Assembly: GCF_947499215.1 (NCBI RefSeq)
Contig: NZ_CANMNI010000002.1
Location: 62,001-126,000 of the forward strand
DNA: 64,000 nt
DNA from: an uncultured Pontibacter sp.
GTDB taxonomy: Bacteria; Bacteroidota; Bacteroidia; Cytophagales; Hymenobacteraceae
Direction of reading: 5' to 3'
The notes below the pieces were generated by a model, which saw only the letters and a program-made list of their open reading frames with translations, did not search any database and had not been told where the DNA came from. Of the stretch, positions 43,940 to 52,180 are shown piece after piece. Both the position numbers and the translations under genes were made by a program. Each line of letters begins with the position of its first letter. Position 1 is the first letter of the stretch.

Positions 43940-44683
43940 TTAACTAATATTAAGCACTTCGATCGCTTTTTCAGCGGCAGACTGATCGGCTTTTTTCTTA
44001 GATAGGCCCACCCCTATGGCCACAGGCTTGTCGTTGAGGTATATCTCACAGGTAAACTCGGTTGTGTTTCCTTGGTTTTTACGATTTACGATCTCAAACC
44101 TGATCTCAGCATTTTGGCTCTGCGCCCACTCAATGAGTTTGCTCTTAAAGTTGGAGGTAGTGTTGACCAGTTTGTGCAGGTCCACGTGGGGTTTAATGAG
44201 CTTGCCCAGAATAAACTGCCTAGTAGTGTTATACCCTTTGTCAAGGTATATGGCGCCCACCAGCGCCTCCAGTGCGTTGCCGTGCACGGACTTGTGACGA
44301 GAGCCCTGCCCACCGGAGGTGTCTACTTTTACCAGCAGGTTAAGGCCTATTTTAATGGCAATATGATTGAGTGACTCACGGTTCACAATCCGCGAGCGCA
44401 TCTCTGTCATAAAGCCCTCATCTTCGTAGGGAAATTTCTTGAAAAGCAGTTCGGCTACAACCGTTCCGAGTACCGCATCGCCCAAAAACTCCAGACGCTC
44501 ATTGGTATCGTGCTTGCTGGCCAGATTCTGCCGCGCAAAGGACGTGTGTGTGAGCGCCAGTTTGTACAGGCGTATGTTATCGGGTGTGCTGCCAATAATC
44601 CCGGAGATGGCGCGCACTAACTCTCTATCCTTTGTGAATAAGCTGTGATAGAAGCGCCGTACCGGTTTTATGGGACCAAACAC
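43940..44683 (-). CDS. rnc: Ribonuclease III
   Basis: Double-strand RNA endonuclease for rRNA and mRNA processing. 247 residues: an N-terminal extension of about 20, the RNase III domain with NERLEFLGDAVLGTVVAELLF (about 61-81, containing the metal-binding Glu and Asp), GNALEALVGAIYLDKG (second metal site), and a C-terminal double-stranded-RNA-binding domain ending LSKKKADQSAAEKAIEVL. Directly abuts fabF (stop 44684, start 44683), making the acpP-fabF-rnc operon common in bacteria. Confidence 0.96.
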   Translation of the reverse strand: MFGPIKPVRRFYHSLFTKDRELVRAISGIIGSTPDNIRLYKLALTHTSFARQNLASKHDTNERLEFLGDAVLGTVVAELLFKKFPYEDEGFMTEMRSRIVNRESLNHIAIKIGLNLLVKVDTSGGQGSRHKSVHGNALEALVGAIYLDKGYNTTRQFILGKLIKPHVDLHKLVNTTSNFKSKLIEWAQSQNAEIRFEIVNRKNQGNTTEFTCEIYLNDKPVAIGVGLSKKKADQSAAEKAIEVLNIS

Positions 44684-45937
44684 CTAATCGATAAATTGAC
44701 GGAATAAAACGGAAGTATTGTGTCCACCGAAGCCGAACGTATTGCTCAGCGCCACTTTCACCTCACGCTCCTGCGCTTTGTTGAAAGTGAAGTTAAGACG
44801 CGGATCGAAGCTTTCGTCATCAGTGAAGTGGTTGATTGTCGGTGGAACCAAGCTGTTCTTGATTGACATGATAGCCGCAATCGCCTCAATAGCACCAGCC
44901 GCGCCCAACAGGTGACCTGTCATAGACTTGGTAGAGCTGATATTGAGATTGTAAGCATGGTCACCAAAAACAGTCTGAATCGCCTTCACCTCGCTCACAT
45001 CACCCAGCGGTGTGGAGGTACCGTGTACGTTGATGTAGTCTACTTCCTCTGGTTTGATGTTGGCGTCGCGCAGTACGTTCTTCATCACGTTCAGTGCGCC
45101 TAGTCCTTCGGGATGCGGCGCTGTGATGTGGTAAGCGTCTGCTGACATACCGCCACCTATTACTTCGGCGTAGATCTTGGCGCCACGGGCTTTAGCGTGC
45201 TCGTACTCTTCCAGAATAAGGGCACCGGCACCTTCACCCAGCACAAAACCGTCGCGGTCTTTGTCGAATGGGCGGGACGCCGTTTCCGGGGAATCGTTAC
45301 GCTCTGAAAGGGCTTTCAAGGCGTTAAAGCCTCCGATACCTGCTTCCGTTACAGCAGCCTCAGAACCGCCCGTCACGATCACGTCAGCCATACCCAAGCG
45401 GATATAGTTGAAAGAGTCGATAATAGCGTTGGTAGCAGAAGCACAGGCTGAAACCGTTACGAAGTTTGGTCCACGGAAGCCATACTTAATGGAAATGTGA
45501 CCGGCACTGATATCCGCGATCATCTTCGGGATGAAGAACGGGTTGAAACGCGGTGTACCATCACCGTTGGCAAAGTTCACACACTCCTCTTGGAAGGTGC
45601 GCAATCCGCCGATTCCGGAGCCCCAGATCACGCCAACACGGTCAGGGTCAACGTTACTATCAACCAAGTTCGCGTCCTGAACCGCCTCGTCAGCCACCAC
45701 CATGGCGAACTGAGAGAACAAGTCCATTTTACGCGCCTCCTTACGGTCGAAGTAAGCTTCCGGATTGTATCCTTTTACTTCACAGGCAAATTGGGTCTTA
45801 AACTTACTCGCATCAAAGCGTGTAATGGGCGCAGCTCCACTCACACCATTTGACAACCCGTTCCAGTACTCTGAAACAGTGTTCCCAAGTGGCGTGAGTG
45901 CGCCTAGCCCTGTAACTACAACTCTCTTAAGCTCCAT
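44684..45937 (-). CDS. fabF: 3-Oxoacyl-[ACP] synthase II
   Basis: Chain-elongating condensing enzyme of fatty acid synthesis. 417 residues; catalytic triad Cys165 (VSACASATN), His305 (VHGTSTPLGD) and His342 (GHLLGAAGAIEA), plus the family's N-terminal RVVVTGLGALTPLGN. The glycine-rich C-terminus NTFGFGGHNTS is present. Cytoplasmic dimer in the family. Lies 62 bases after acpP and is followed immediately by rnc. Confidence 0.97.
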   Translation of the reverse strand: MELKRVVVTGLGALTPLGNTVSEYWNGLSNGVSGAAPITRFDASKFKTQFACEVKGYNPEAYFDRKEARKMDLFSQFAMVVADEAVQDANLVDSNVDPDRVGVIWGSGIGGLRTFQEECVNFANGDGTPRFNPFFIPKMIADISAGHISIKYGFRGPNFVTVSACASATNAIIDSFNYIRLGMADVIVTGGSEAAVTEAGIGGFNALKALSERNDSPETASRPFDKDRDGFVLGEGAGALILEEYEHAKARGAKIYAEVIGGGMSADAYHITAPHPEGLGALNVMKNVLRDANIKPEEVDYINVHGTSTPLGDVSEVKAIQTVFGDHAYNLNISSTKSMTGHLLGAAGAIEAIAAIMSIKNSLVPPTINHFTDDESFDPRLNFTFNKAQEREVKVALSNTFGFGGHNTSVLFRQFID

Positions 45938-45999
45938 AAGCTGCTAGTAGAGGATAGATAGTAAAATTACTTAATACAATAAGGTAACAGGTACTGATA

Positions 46000-46236
46000 T
46001 TACTTTGCGTGCTCTTCTAGGTAGCTGATAGCCTGACCTACAGTAGCGATATTTTCAGCCTGATCATCTGGAATAGATACGTTGAATTCTTTTTCGAATT
46101 CCATGATAAGCTCAACTGTATCCAATGAGTCGGCGCCAAGGTCGTTAGTGAAGCTAGCCTCTGGAGTAACCTCTGACTCTTCAACACCAAGCTTATCGAT
46201 GATGATAGCCTTTACTTTTTCTGCGATTTCTGACAT
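46000..46236 (-). CDS. acpP: Acyl carrier protein
   Basis: 78-residue acidic carrier of growing acyl chains. The phosphopantetheine attachment site is Ser37 in the canonical [10 protein letters not shown] (34-43). Acidic helix II ([21 protein letters not shown]) is present. First gene of the acpP-fabF-rnc cluster, with a full promoter upstream at 46265-46296. Confidence 0.97.
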   Translation of the reverse strand: MSEIAEKVKAIIIDKLGVEESEVTPEASFTNDLGADSLDTVELIMEFEKEFNVSIPDDQAENIATVGQAISYLEEHAK

Positions 46237-46264
46237 TTTTCTTATAGTTTATTAAAACACTGTG

Positions 46265-46296
46265 CAAAGAAATGTAATTAGGCAGACAATGTCAAA
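46265..46296 (-). promoter_or_regulatory. acpP promoter
   Basis: On the minus strand TTTG (46293-46296), 20-base spacer and TTTCTTTG (46265-46272), one mismatch from TAnnTTTG. The leader to the ATG at 46236 is about 25 bases. Confidence 0.6.
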
Positions 46297-46364
46297 AAAA
46301 ATTACGGCATTCATAATGTTATAAAAGTTTTTGCCCTAATGGTCGTTTTCCATTGTCATGTTTA

Positions 46365-46372
46365 TAAATTTG
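46365..46372 (+). promoter_or_regulatory. Predicted -7 box of the IPExxxVDY-pyk operon
   Basis: TAAATTTG, 22 bases before the ATG at 46395. Confidence 0.45.
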
Positions 46373-46394
46373 CAATTACGCTTTTTTGTAGCCC

Positions 46395-46826
46395 ATGAAA
46401 ACATTGCATCTGGACATTGAGTATGATTTTAGCTTCGCCCTTTTTGGCGTGGTTTCCTCATGTCGGGACTACAAGATGGCGTGGTCGTTAAACCGCCTGC
46501 TCGGGCTTAATCTTACACGTCGACAGGACTTGTGCTACGAACTGTCTGACCGCCAGAAGATGCTCATCTCCCACTTTGAGCACACCGACGACCATAGTAC
46601 CGTTCGCCTGTTCCGCAACAAAGCGCTGGGTACCCCCACCGTTAAGAAACCTTTTATGCTGCCCGACATAAAGGACTATGACTACATTCTGCAAATTACA
46701 GGAGCCCTGCAACAGTACCTCAACCCGCAGGAACTCATCAGTCGGCTCCAAAATCTCACCCTAATACAATACACGAAACAATTTGACCCACTTACACTTA
46801 AGTACAAAGAACACTTATTATTCTGA
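46395..46826 (+). CDS. IPExxxVDY family protein
   Basis: A 143-residue protein of the small Bacteroidota family named after its IPExxxVDY motif, here in the variant LPDIKDYDYIL (about 88-98). The N-terminal half contains YDFSFALFGVVSSCRDYKMAWSLNR and the C-terminal helix ends the chain. Function unknown. It precedes pyk by 3 bases, the arrangement in which this family usually occurs, so a link to pyruvate kinase control is a reasonable but untested inference. Confidence 0.85.
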   Translation: MKTLHLDIEYDFSFALFGVVSSCRDYKMAWSLNRLLGLNLTRRQDLCYELSDRQKMLISHFEHTDDHSTVRLFRNKALGTPTVKKPFMLPDIKDYDYILQITGALQQYLNPQELISRLQNLTLIQYTKQFDPLTLKYKEHLLF

Positions 46827-46829
46827 TTT

Positions 46830-48257
46830 ATGAAGATACTCTTCAACAAGACCAAAGTACTGGCCACTGTTGGCCCTGCCAGCAATACCTTTGATCGCCT
46901 GCTATCACTGGTGCAGGAAGGCGTAGACGCTTTCCGTCTTAACTTTTCGCATGGTGAGCACGAAGAACACTTACAAGTAATAGAGCATATACGTGAGATA
47001 AACCGCCGATTTAACACCAACGTCTGCATCGTGCAAGACTTACAGGGTCCTAAGATCCGTATCGGTGAGGTGGAGAATGGTGGCGTAGAGATAAAAGAAG
47101 GCCAGCGCGTAGTACTGCGTTGCGACGGCTCTGTGAGCAACCACGACCACTTGGGCACGGGCTATACCGAACTTGCTAAAGACGTGAACCCGGGCGATAC
47201 CATCCTGCTTGACGACGGCAAACTGGAACTCAAAGTAGTTACCACAGACAAAGACTGCGTGGTTGAAGCCGATGTAAAATACGGCGGTGTGGTAAAGCCA
47301 CGAAAAGGCATTAACCTCCCTGACTCTTCTGTTTCGGCTCCATCTCTGACAGAGAAAGATTTGAAAGACCTTCACTTTGGCTTAGACCATGACTTGGAGT
47401 GGGTAGCGCTCTCGTTTGTACGTCGCGTAGAGGACATCCTCGAGATTAAGCGCATCATCAAAGAGCGCGGCAAAGACACCCGCGTAATTGCCAAGATTGA
47501 GAAGCCAGAAGCCATTAAAAATATTGACGAGATCATTGCCGCATCTGACGCTCTGATGGTGGCCCGCGGCGACCTTGGCGTGGAAACAGGCATGGAGCGC
47601 GTGCCCATGCTTCAGAAGATGATCGTGGAGAAGTGTAACAAATCTGCCAAACCGGTAATCATCGCCACCCAGATGATGGAGAGCATGATTGTGAATCCAA
47701 AGCCGACCCGTGCAGAAACCAACGACGTAGCCAATGCCGTGATTGACGGGGCCGACACGCTGATGCTGAGCGCAGAAACAGCCGTAGGTGCTTACCCGGT
47801 GGAGACGATCCGTTCTATGAACCTGACGATCAGCGAAGTGGAACGCCAAGCGGATATTTTCAACAAGAACTACATCCTGAACCCGCATTCAGAGACTTTT
47901 TATAATGACAGCCTCGTGGCAAACGCCTGCTACTTGGCTCGAGACACAAACGCTCGTGCTGTGATCGGTATGACAAAGTCTGGGTATACGGCCTTCCAAC
48001 TGGCTAAGCACCGCACCAAGGCTGACATCTTCATCTTCACTGAGAATGAGCGTTTGTTGACTACCTTGAACTTGGTATGGGGTGTGCGCGGCTTCTACTA
48101 CGACAAGTTTGAGTCTACTGACGCCACCATCAATGATATCAAGCACATGCTTCTCAAAGCCGGCTACCTTAACAAAGGCGATGTGTTTATCAATACGGCA
48201 AGTATGCCGATTTATGAGCAGAAGCGTACCAATATGATTAAGCTGAGTATCGCTTAA
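46830..48257 (+). CDS. pyk: Pyruvate kinase
   Basis: Last step of glycolysis, PEP + ADP to pyruvate + ATP. 475 residues. N-terminal KTKVLATVGPAS, LNFSHGEHEEH with the active-site Arg just before it (FRLNFSHG), QDLQGPKIRIGE, the substrate/cation site IIAKIEKPEAIKNIDEIIAASDALMVARGDLGVE (about 222-255), and MLSAETAVGAYP. The C-terminal allosteric domain (about 345-475) is present. Cytoplasmic. Co-transcribed with the IPExxxVDY gene and terminated at 48274-48324. Confidence 0.96.
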   Translation: MKILFNKTKVLATVGPASNTFDRLLSLVQEGVDAFRLNFSHGEHEEHLQVIEHIREINRRFNTNVCIVQDLQGPKIRIGEVENGGVEIKEGQRVVLRCDGSVSNHDHLGTGYTELAKDVNPGDTILLDDGKLELKVVTTDKDCVVEADVKYGGVVKPRKGINLPDSSVSAPSLTEKDLKDLHFGLDHDLEWVALSFVRRVEDILEIKRIIKERGKDTRVIAKIEKPEAIKNIDEIIAASDALMVARGDLGVETGMERVPMLQKMIVEKCNKSAKPVIIATQMMESMIVNPKPTRAETNDVANAVIDGADTLMLSAETAVGAYPVETIRSMNLTISEVERQADIFNKNYILNPHSETFYNDSLVANACYLARDTNARAVIGMTKSGYTAFQLAKHRTKADIFIFTENERLLTTLNLVWGVRGFYYDKFESTDATINDIKHMLLKAGYLNKGDVFINTASMPIYEQKRTNMIKLSIA

Positions 48258-48273
48258 GATGCCAGTTGTTTTT

Positions 48274-48324
48274 AAAACAGGAAATCCCTGAAGTTGATGG
48301 TCAGCTTCAGGGATTTCCTGTTTT
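48274..48324 (+). terminator. Terminator of the pyk operon
   Basis: 20-bp perfect stem (aaaacaggaaatccctgaag and complement) with an 11-base loop, 16 bases past the stop and ending in TTTT. Confidence 0.9.
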
Positions 48325-48590
48325 ATAGTTTCGCTTGTGCGGCGGACATCCCGAAAGCTTTCGGGGCAAAAAAGTCAAGACTCCCCAAATAGAGGGCCCC
48401 TCCCCCACTCACTGACCGCTTGAACAGTGAGTAGTCGTTTGCTGCACAAGGCAAGTGTGATTTGCTTTGTAGCCAGCGCGCTAGTTATTATTGCAATACG
48501 TACCAGTGATTTGTACTACAAAGCTTATACCTTAAAAGTGGTAATATCAGACTCCCCTCCTTGGACAAGGAGGGGCAGGGGGTGGGTTAA
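48322..48590 (+). repeat. Two-copy intergenic repeat, copy 2
   Basis: The 450-base gap between pyk and rpsT carries the second copy of the element at 31304-31574. Shared blocks in the same order: atagtttcgcttgtgcggcgg, caaaaaagtcaagac (48367-48381, identical), ctcactgaccgct, gcaatacgtaccagtg, ctacaaagcttatacc and a cccctcc/ggagggg hairpin ending gggttaa. The internal stems differ, with ccgaaagctttcgg (48351-48364) replacing the copy 1 stem. No protein is encoded. Confidence 0.75.
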
Positions 48591-48658
48591 CCAGAGTAAG
48601 AACTAAAGTCTGAAACAACTAAATCCCCCCTGCAACCCCCACCAACAGAAAACACAAA

Positions 48659-48684
48659 AAGCCTTACACGCGTGTGTAAGGCTT
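48659..48684 (-). terminator. Terminator of rpsT
   Basis: 11-bp perfect stem aagccttacac / gtgtaaggctt with a 4-base loop, 23 bases past the stop, followed on the minus strand by TTTTTGTGTTTT. Confidence 0.9.
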
Positions 48685-48707
48685 CGGAATTAGTATTCCA
48701 GCAAAAA

Positions 48708-48968
48708 TTAAGCTGCAGCTAGGCTGTTAACGAACTTAGCCAGTTTTGACTTGTTGTTAGCCGCTTTGTTTTTGTGGATGATGTTTTTCTTTGCCAGACG
48801 GTCAAGCATAGAAGAAACTGTCTTGTACAGTTCCTGCGCCTCGGTCTGGTCAGTAGTGCCTTTCAGCCTTTTGATGAATGTACGAGTAGTTTTCGCCTGA
48901 TATCTGTTACGAAGACGTTTCGATTCGTTAGATCTGATTCTCTTTAATGCCGACTTGTGATTAGCCAT
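48708..48968 (-). CDS. rpsT: 30S ribosomal protein S20
   Basis: 86-residue basic helical protein binding 16S rRNA. MANHKSALKRIRSNESKRLRNR at the N-terminus and IIHKNKAANNKSKLAKFVNSL at the C-terminus are the S20 hallmarks. Stand-alone gene with a full promoter (49018-49049) and a strong terminator. S20 synthesis is autoregulated in some bacteria, but no leader structure is evident here. Confidence 0.97.
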   Translation of the reverse strand: MANHKSALKRIRSNESKRLRNRYQAKTTRTFIKRLKGTTDQTEAQELYKTVSSMLDRLAKKNIIHKNKAANNKSKLAKFVNSLAAA

Positions 48969-49017
48969 GTTATTGTATACTAATTAAATATTTCGTTCCG
49001 TATCTTAAATGAGTTTG

Positions 49018-49049
49018 CAAAGGTAAACCCTTTACAATTAATTTCCAAA
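49018..49049 (-). promoter_or_regulatory. rpsT promoter
   Basis: On the minus strand TTTG (49046-49049), 20-base spacer and TACCTTTG (49018-49025), a perfect Bacteroidota promoter. The leader is about 43 bases. Confidence 0.75.
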
Positions 49050-49100
49050 GCCTCCTCCTGATAAAAAGCTTAACAAAAGGTATTTCTTGTTACCCTGCCA

Positions 49101-49108
49101 TAGTTTTG
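49101..49108 (+). promoter_or_regulatory. Possible -7 box of the MbnH/MbnP-like operon
   Basis: TAGTTTTG fits TAnnTTTG, 55 bases before the ATG at 49164. There is no convincing -33 element, so this is tentative. Confidence 0.3.
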
Positions 49109-49163
49109 GCACAAATACCTATCTTTTGGTGTTCCAATATTACACTTATTCAGCCTGAAAACA

Positions 49164-50264
49164 ATGGCACTCCTGCGATTCTTTCTGTTGGCAGCCTTTC
49201 CGTTCCTGTTTATGGCCTGTTCCGGCGATAAAGAAGAGCCGCATGAAACAGGCCCTAACCCGCCCAAGCCTTACGAATTGGCTATACCTGCCACATTGCC
49301 CAAGAATTTTGTGATTCCGCCTGACAACCCCATGACGGTAGAGGGTGTAGAGTTGGGCCGCCACCTATTTTACGAAACGAAGCTTTCGCGTGACAACTCT
49401 CTCTCCTGCGGCAGTTGCCACCAACAGCAACTGGCCTTTACCGATGCCAAAGGGCTGAGCACAGGTATTAACAATGCGCAGACCAAGCGCGGCTCCATGT
49501 CGCTGGCCAACATGCTTTGGTTTAGCCAGTTCAACTGGGACGGTAGCACCAATACCTTGGAGGACCAAGCCGTGGGGCCGCTGGAGGATCCGCTTGAGAT
49601 GCACCAGCCATTGCACGAGTCGGTAAACAAACTGCAACAGACCCAGCTCTACCCACCTATGTTTGAAAAGGCTTTCGGGTCTTCTACCATTACCCGGGAA
49701 AACATCCTCAAAGCGCTGGCGCAATTCCAACGCACACTCATTTCGGGCAATTCCCGCTACGATGGGTATCTGCAGAACAAGGAGGTCTTCACCTCGGACG
49801 AGGTAGAGGGCATGGTGCTCTTTATGACGCACCCCGACCCTAGCACCGGTACACGGGGCGGCAACTGCGGCGACTGCCATGGCGGCGTACTCCTGACGAC
49901 GCGTACCTTCCACAACAACGGCCTCGATGCTCAACCGACCGACAATGGCTTGGGCGACGTAACAGGCCGAGCCAGCGACAAAGGCAAGTTCAAGTCGCCC
50001 TCGCTGCGCAACATTGCTCTCACGGCCCCTTACATGCACGATGGCCGCTTCAAGACCTTAGAGGAGGTGCTGGACCATTACAACGAGCACATCCGCTTCG
50101 ACACGCCTAATCTGGATCCGCTGATCATCGAAGCAACGAACTTACCCAATGGCACCAGCCTCGGTCTGACGATAGAGGAAAAACGAAAGATCATCGCTTT
50201 CCTCCATACTTTGACCGATACAACCTTTATCAAAGACAAACGATTCTCAAACCCATTTAAGTAG
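49164..50264 (+). CDS. Dihaem cytochrome c peroxidase-like lipoprotein (MbnH/MauG family)
   Basis: A 366-residue lipoprotein (lipobox FMAC, Cys19) of the bacterial cytochrome c peroxidase/MauG family. Two c-type haem sites: CGSCH (82-86) and CGDCH (235-239). The two-domain layout is completed by LIAQFQRTLIS-like ALAQFQRTLISGNSRYD (about 184-200) and TAPYMHDGRFKTLEEVLDHY (288-307). Members reduce peroxide or, as MauG and MbnH, oxidise tryptophan in partner proteins. Its stop is 5 bases before an MbnP-like gene, which favours the MbnH role over plain peroxidase activity. Periplasmic, lipid-anchored. Confidence 0.88.
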   Translation: MALLRFFLLAAFPFLFMACSGDKEEPHETGPNPPKPYELAIPATLPKNFVIPPDNPMTVEGVELGRHLFYETKLSRDNSLSCGSCHQQQLAFTDAKGLSTGINNAQTKRGSMSLANMLWFSQFNWDGSTNTLEDQAVGPLEDPLEMHQPLHESVNKLQQTQLYPPMFEKAFGSSTITRENILKALAQFQRTLISGNSRYDGYLQNKEVFTSDEVEGMVLFMTHPDPSTGTRGGNCGDCHGGVLLTTRTFHNNGLDAQPTDNGLGDVTGRASDKGKFKSPSLRNIALTAPYMHDGRFKTLEEVLDHYNEHIRFDTPNLDPLIIEATNLPNGTSLGLTIEEKRKIIAFLHTLTDTTFIKDKRFSNPFK

Positions 50265-50269
50265 CCCCT

Positions 50270-51013
50270 ATGAAAGCCCTGCTCTCTTCTGCCGCCAAAT
50301 TATTGTTTACACTGGCCCTTGCCCTGCCGCTGGCCTCCTGTTCCGATGACGAAGACGAACCAGCTACAGGCACCGTGCAGGTAGCGGTACAGCACACAGT
50401 GGGCAGCCAAGGGTTACAGGCCGACGAGACGTATACCAGCCCAAGCGGAGACAGCTATATGGTGCAGAAGCTTCGGTTTTACCTCAGCAATGTAAAGCTG
50501 ATCAGTCAGGATGGACGCACGGTCTATACCCAGCCGGACAGCTACCACCTGATTACACTCGATGGCAAGGCAGGCTTTAGTCTTGATGAGGTGCCAGCGG
50601 CGGTATACACAAAGATGGAGTTTGCCATCGGGGTGGATGAGGCGCGCAATCACTCCATTGACCAGTTCGGCGACCTCGACCCGAGCAATGACATGGTATG
50701 GGACTGGACCACCGGGTATAAATTCCTGTCGCTGGAGGGGCTGTATACTGGTGACACCAAGAACGGTGGCCTTGTGTTTCATATCGGGGAAGACAGCAAC
50801 TACAAAGTATTTACGCTGGAACTGCCGCAGCCACTCGACCTACGCCAACGACCGACGGGCAATCTACGACTGGTAACGGACGTGAACGAGCTGTTCCGCA
50901 ATCCGCACCTGATCGATTTTGACGAACTAAACACAGCGATGGGCGGTGAGAATGCACGCAAGATCGTGGAGAATTACAGCCAAGGTTTTATTCGAATTGA
51001 ATCAGGAGAGTAA
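50270..51013 (+). CDS. MbnP-like copper-binding lipoprotein
   Basis: A 247-residue lipoprotein (lipobox LASC, Cys24, with acidic tail SDDEDEP) that I assign to the MbnP family. Typical parts: FYLSNVKLI (70-78), YHLITLDG (92-99), FAIGVDEARNHSIDQFGDLDP (118-138) and MVWDWTTGYKFLSLEG (142-157). In methanotroph MbnP, MbnH converts a Trp to kynurenine, which with His residues forms a Cu(I) site. Here Trp144/Trp146 and His42, 93, 128 and 171 are candidates; which are used is not known. It lies between two MbnH-like genes, 5 and 0 bases away. Confidence 0.85.
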   Translation: MKALLSSAAKLLFTLALALPLASCSDDEDEPATGTVQVAVQHTVGSQGLQADETYTSPSGDSYMVQKLRFYLSNVKLISQDGRTVYTQPDSYHLITLDGKAGFSLDEVPAAVYTKMEFAIGVDEARNHSIDQFGDLDPSNDMVWDWTTGYKFLSLEGLYTGDTKNGGLVFHIGEDSNYKVFTLELPQPLDLRQRPTGNLRLVTDVNELFRNPHLIDFDELNTAMGGENARKIVENYSQGFIRIESGE

Positions 51014-52093
51014 ATGAGAAGCGCTGCCTGCCTTTTATCGGTTTGTTTGCTGGTCACATTCCTTTTTGCGGGGTGTGAGGGACAACTGACGGATGCTGCA
51101 GCGCCACAGCCTATCACTTTTATACCTGAAGCACCGGCTAATCTCGCAGCCTCTATACCGCAGCCAAGCCATAACCCACTTACCGCTGAAGGTATAGCTT
51201 TAGGGCGCATGCTTTTCTACGATACTGGCCTATCAGCCAATGGGCAGGTGTCTTGCGCCAGTTGCCACCAACAGGATAAGGCTTTTTCAGACGGGCAGGC
51301 ACTCACACAGCTCGGCGTATCGGGCAAGGCGCTTTTGAGACATGCGCCTTCACTGGCGAACCTTGCTTGGATGGAGGGGCTGTTTTGGGATGGCGGTGTC
51401 AAGAATCTGGAATCTGTGAGTTTTGGTCCGCTCACGCACCCCGACGAGATGGGGCAGGACCTGAATAAGCTGTTGCTATACCTGAAACAGCACCCCGTAT
51501 ACCCTGCCCAGTTCAGAAGCGCATTCAATACCGATTCCATCACTACACCGCTTGTCTTCAGGGCGCTGGCCCAGTTTCAGCGCACGCTTATCTCAGCTGA
51601 CTCTCGCTACGACAGGTATATGCGCCAAGAGTCCGGTGGCGAGCTGACTTCCCTTGAACTGAAAGGTATGGCTCTATTCAGGGCCAACTGCGGCAGCTGT
51701 CACGCCACCGATTTCTTCACAGACAACCAGTACCACAACAACGGGCTCGGCAGTTCTTTTTCGGAAGAGCACGAGCAACTGGCTTTTGGCAGAGGTCGCA
51801 TTACGCACGCGTCTCAGGACATCGGCAAGTACAAAACCCCTACCCTGCGTAATATCACCCTTACGGCGCCCTACATGCACGATGGCCGCTTTAATACACT
51901 ACAGGAGGTACTTGCGCATTATACCTCGGGCGTAAAGCCCTCTCCAAGTCTGGCAACTCAGCTGCAGCAAGGAGAGAAACTAGGTATAGCACTCACGCAA
52001 GAGGAACAGCAAAAAATCATCGCCTTTATGCACACCCTGACTGATGAGCATTTTACAAGCAACCCTGCCCTCGTCAACCCTTGGCCCAGATAG
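51014..52093 (+). CDS. Second dihaem cytochrome c peroxidase-like lipoprotein (MbnH/MauG family)
   Basis: A 359-residue paralogue of the protein at 49164. Lipobox FAGC (Cys21), haem sites CASCH (81-85) and CGSCH (226-230), ALAQFQRTLISADSRYDRY (184-202) and TAPYMHDGRFNTLQEV (285-300). The two copies are clearly related but diverged through most of the chain, so this is not a recent duplication. The ATG starts on the base after the MbnP-like stop, so translation is coupled. Periplasmic. A separate specificity, for example a different Trp or electron-accepting role, is possible. Confidence 0.88.
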   Translation: MRSAACLLSVCLLVTFLFAGCEGQLTDAAAPQPITFIPEAPANLAASIPQPSHNPLTAEGIALGRMLFYDTGLSANGQVSCASCHQQDKAFSDGQALTQLGVSGKALLRHAPSLANLAWMEGLFWDGGVKNLESVSFGPLTHPDEMGQDLNKLLLYLKQHPVYPAQFRSAFNTDSITTPLVFRALAQFQRTLISADSRYDRYMRQESGGELTSLELKGMALFRANCGSCHATDFFTDNQYHNNGLGSSFSEEHEQLAFGRGRITHASQDIGKYKTPTLRNITLTAPYMHDGRFNTLQEVLAHYTSGVKPSPSLATQLQQGEKLGIALTQEEQQKIIAFMHTLTDEHFTSNPALVNPWPR

Positions 52094-52103
52094 CATAAAA
52101 AAA

Positions 52104-52137
52104 CCTAGAGCCACAGTAAGGTTACTGCAGCCCTAGG
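52104..52137 (-). terminator. Terminator between convergent lipoprotein genes
   Basis: A two-part hairpin: outer cctag/ctagg and inner cagtaa-gg-ttactg. The minus strand continues into TTTTTTT, so it mainly serves the lipoprotein gene at 52181. Confidence 0.65.
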
Positions 52138-52180
52138 CCTACTCTTCTATCAAAAAATCAATCAGTTAAGGAGATTCAGA

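Noticed and set aside
49365..50039. 224-codon minus-strand frame
   Set aside because: Shadow of the first dihaem peroxidase gene, which has both CxxCH motifs.
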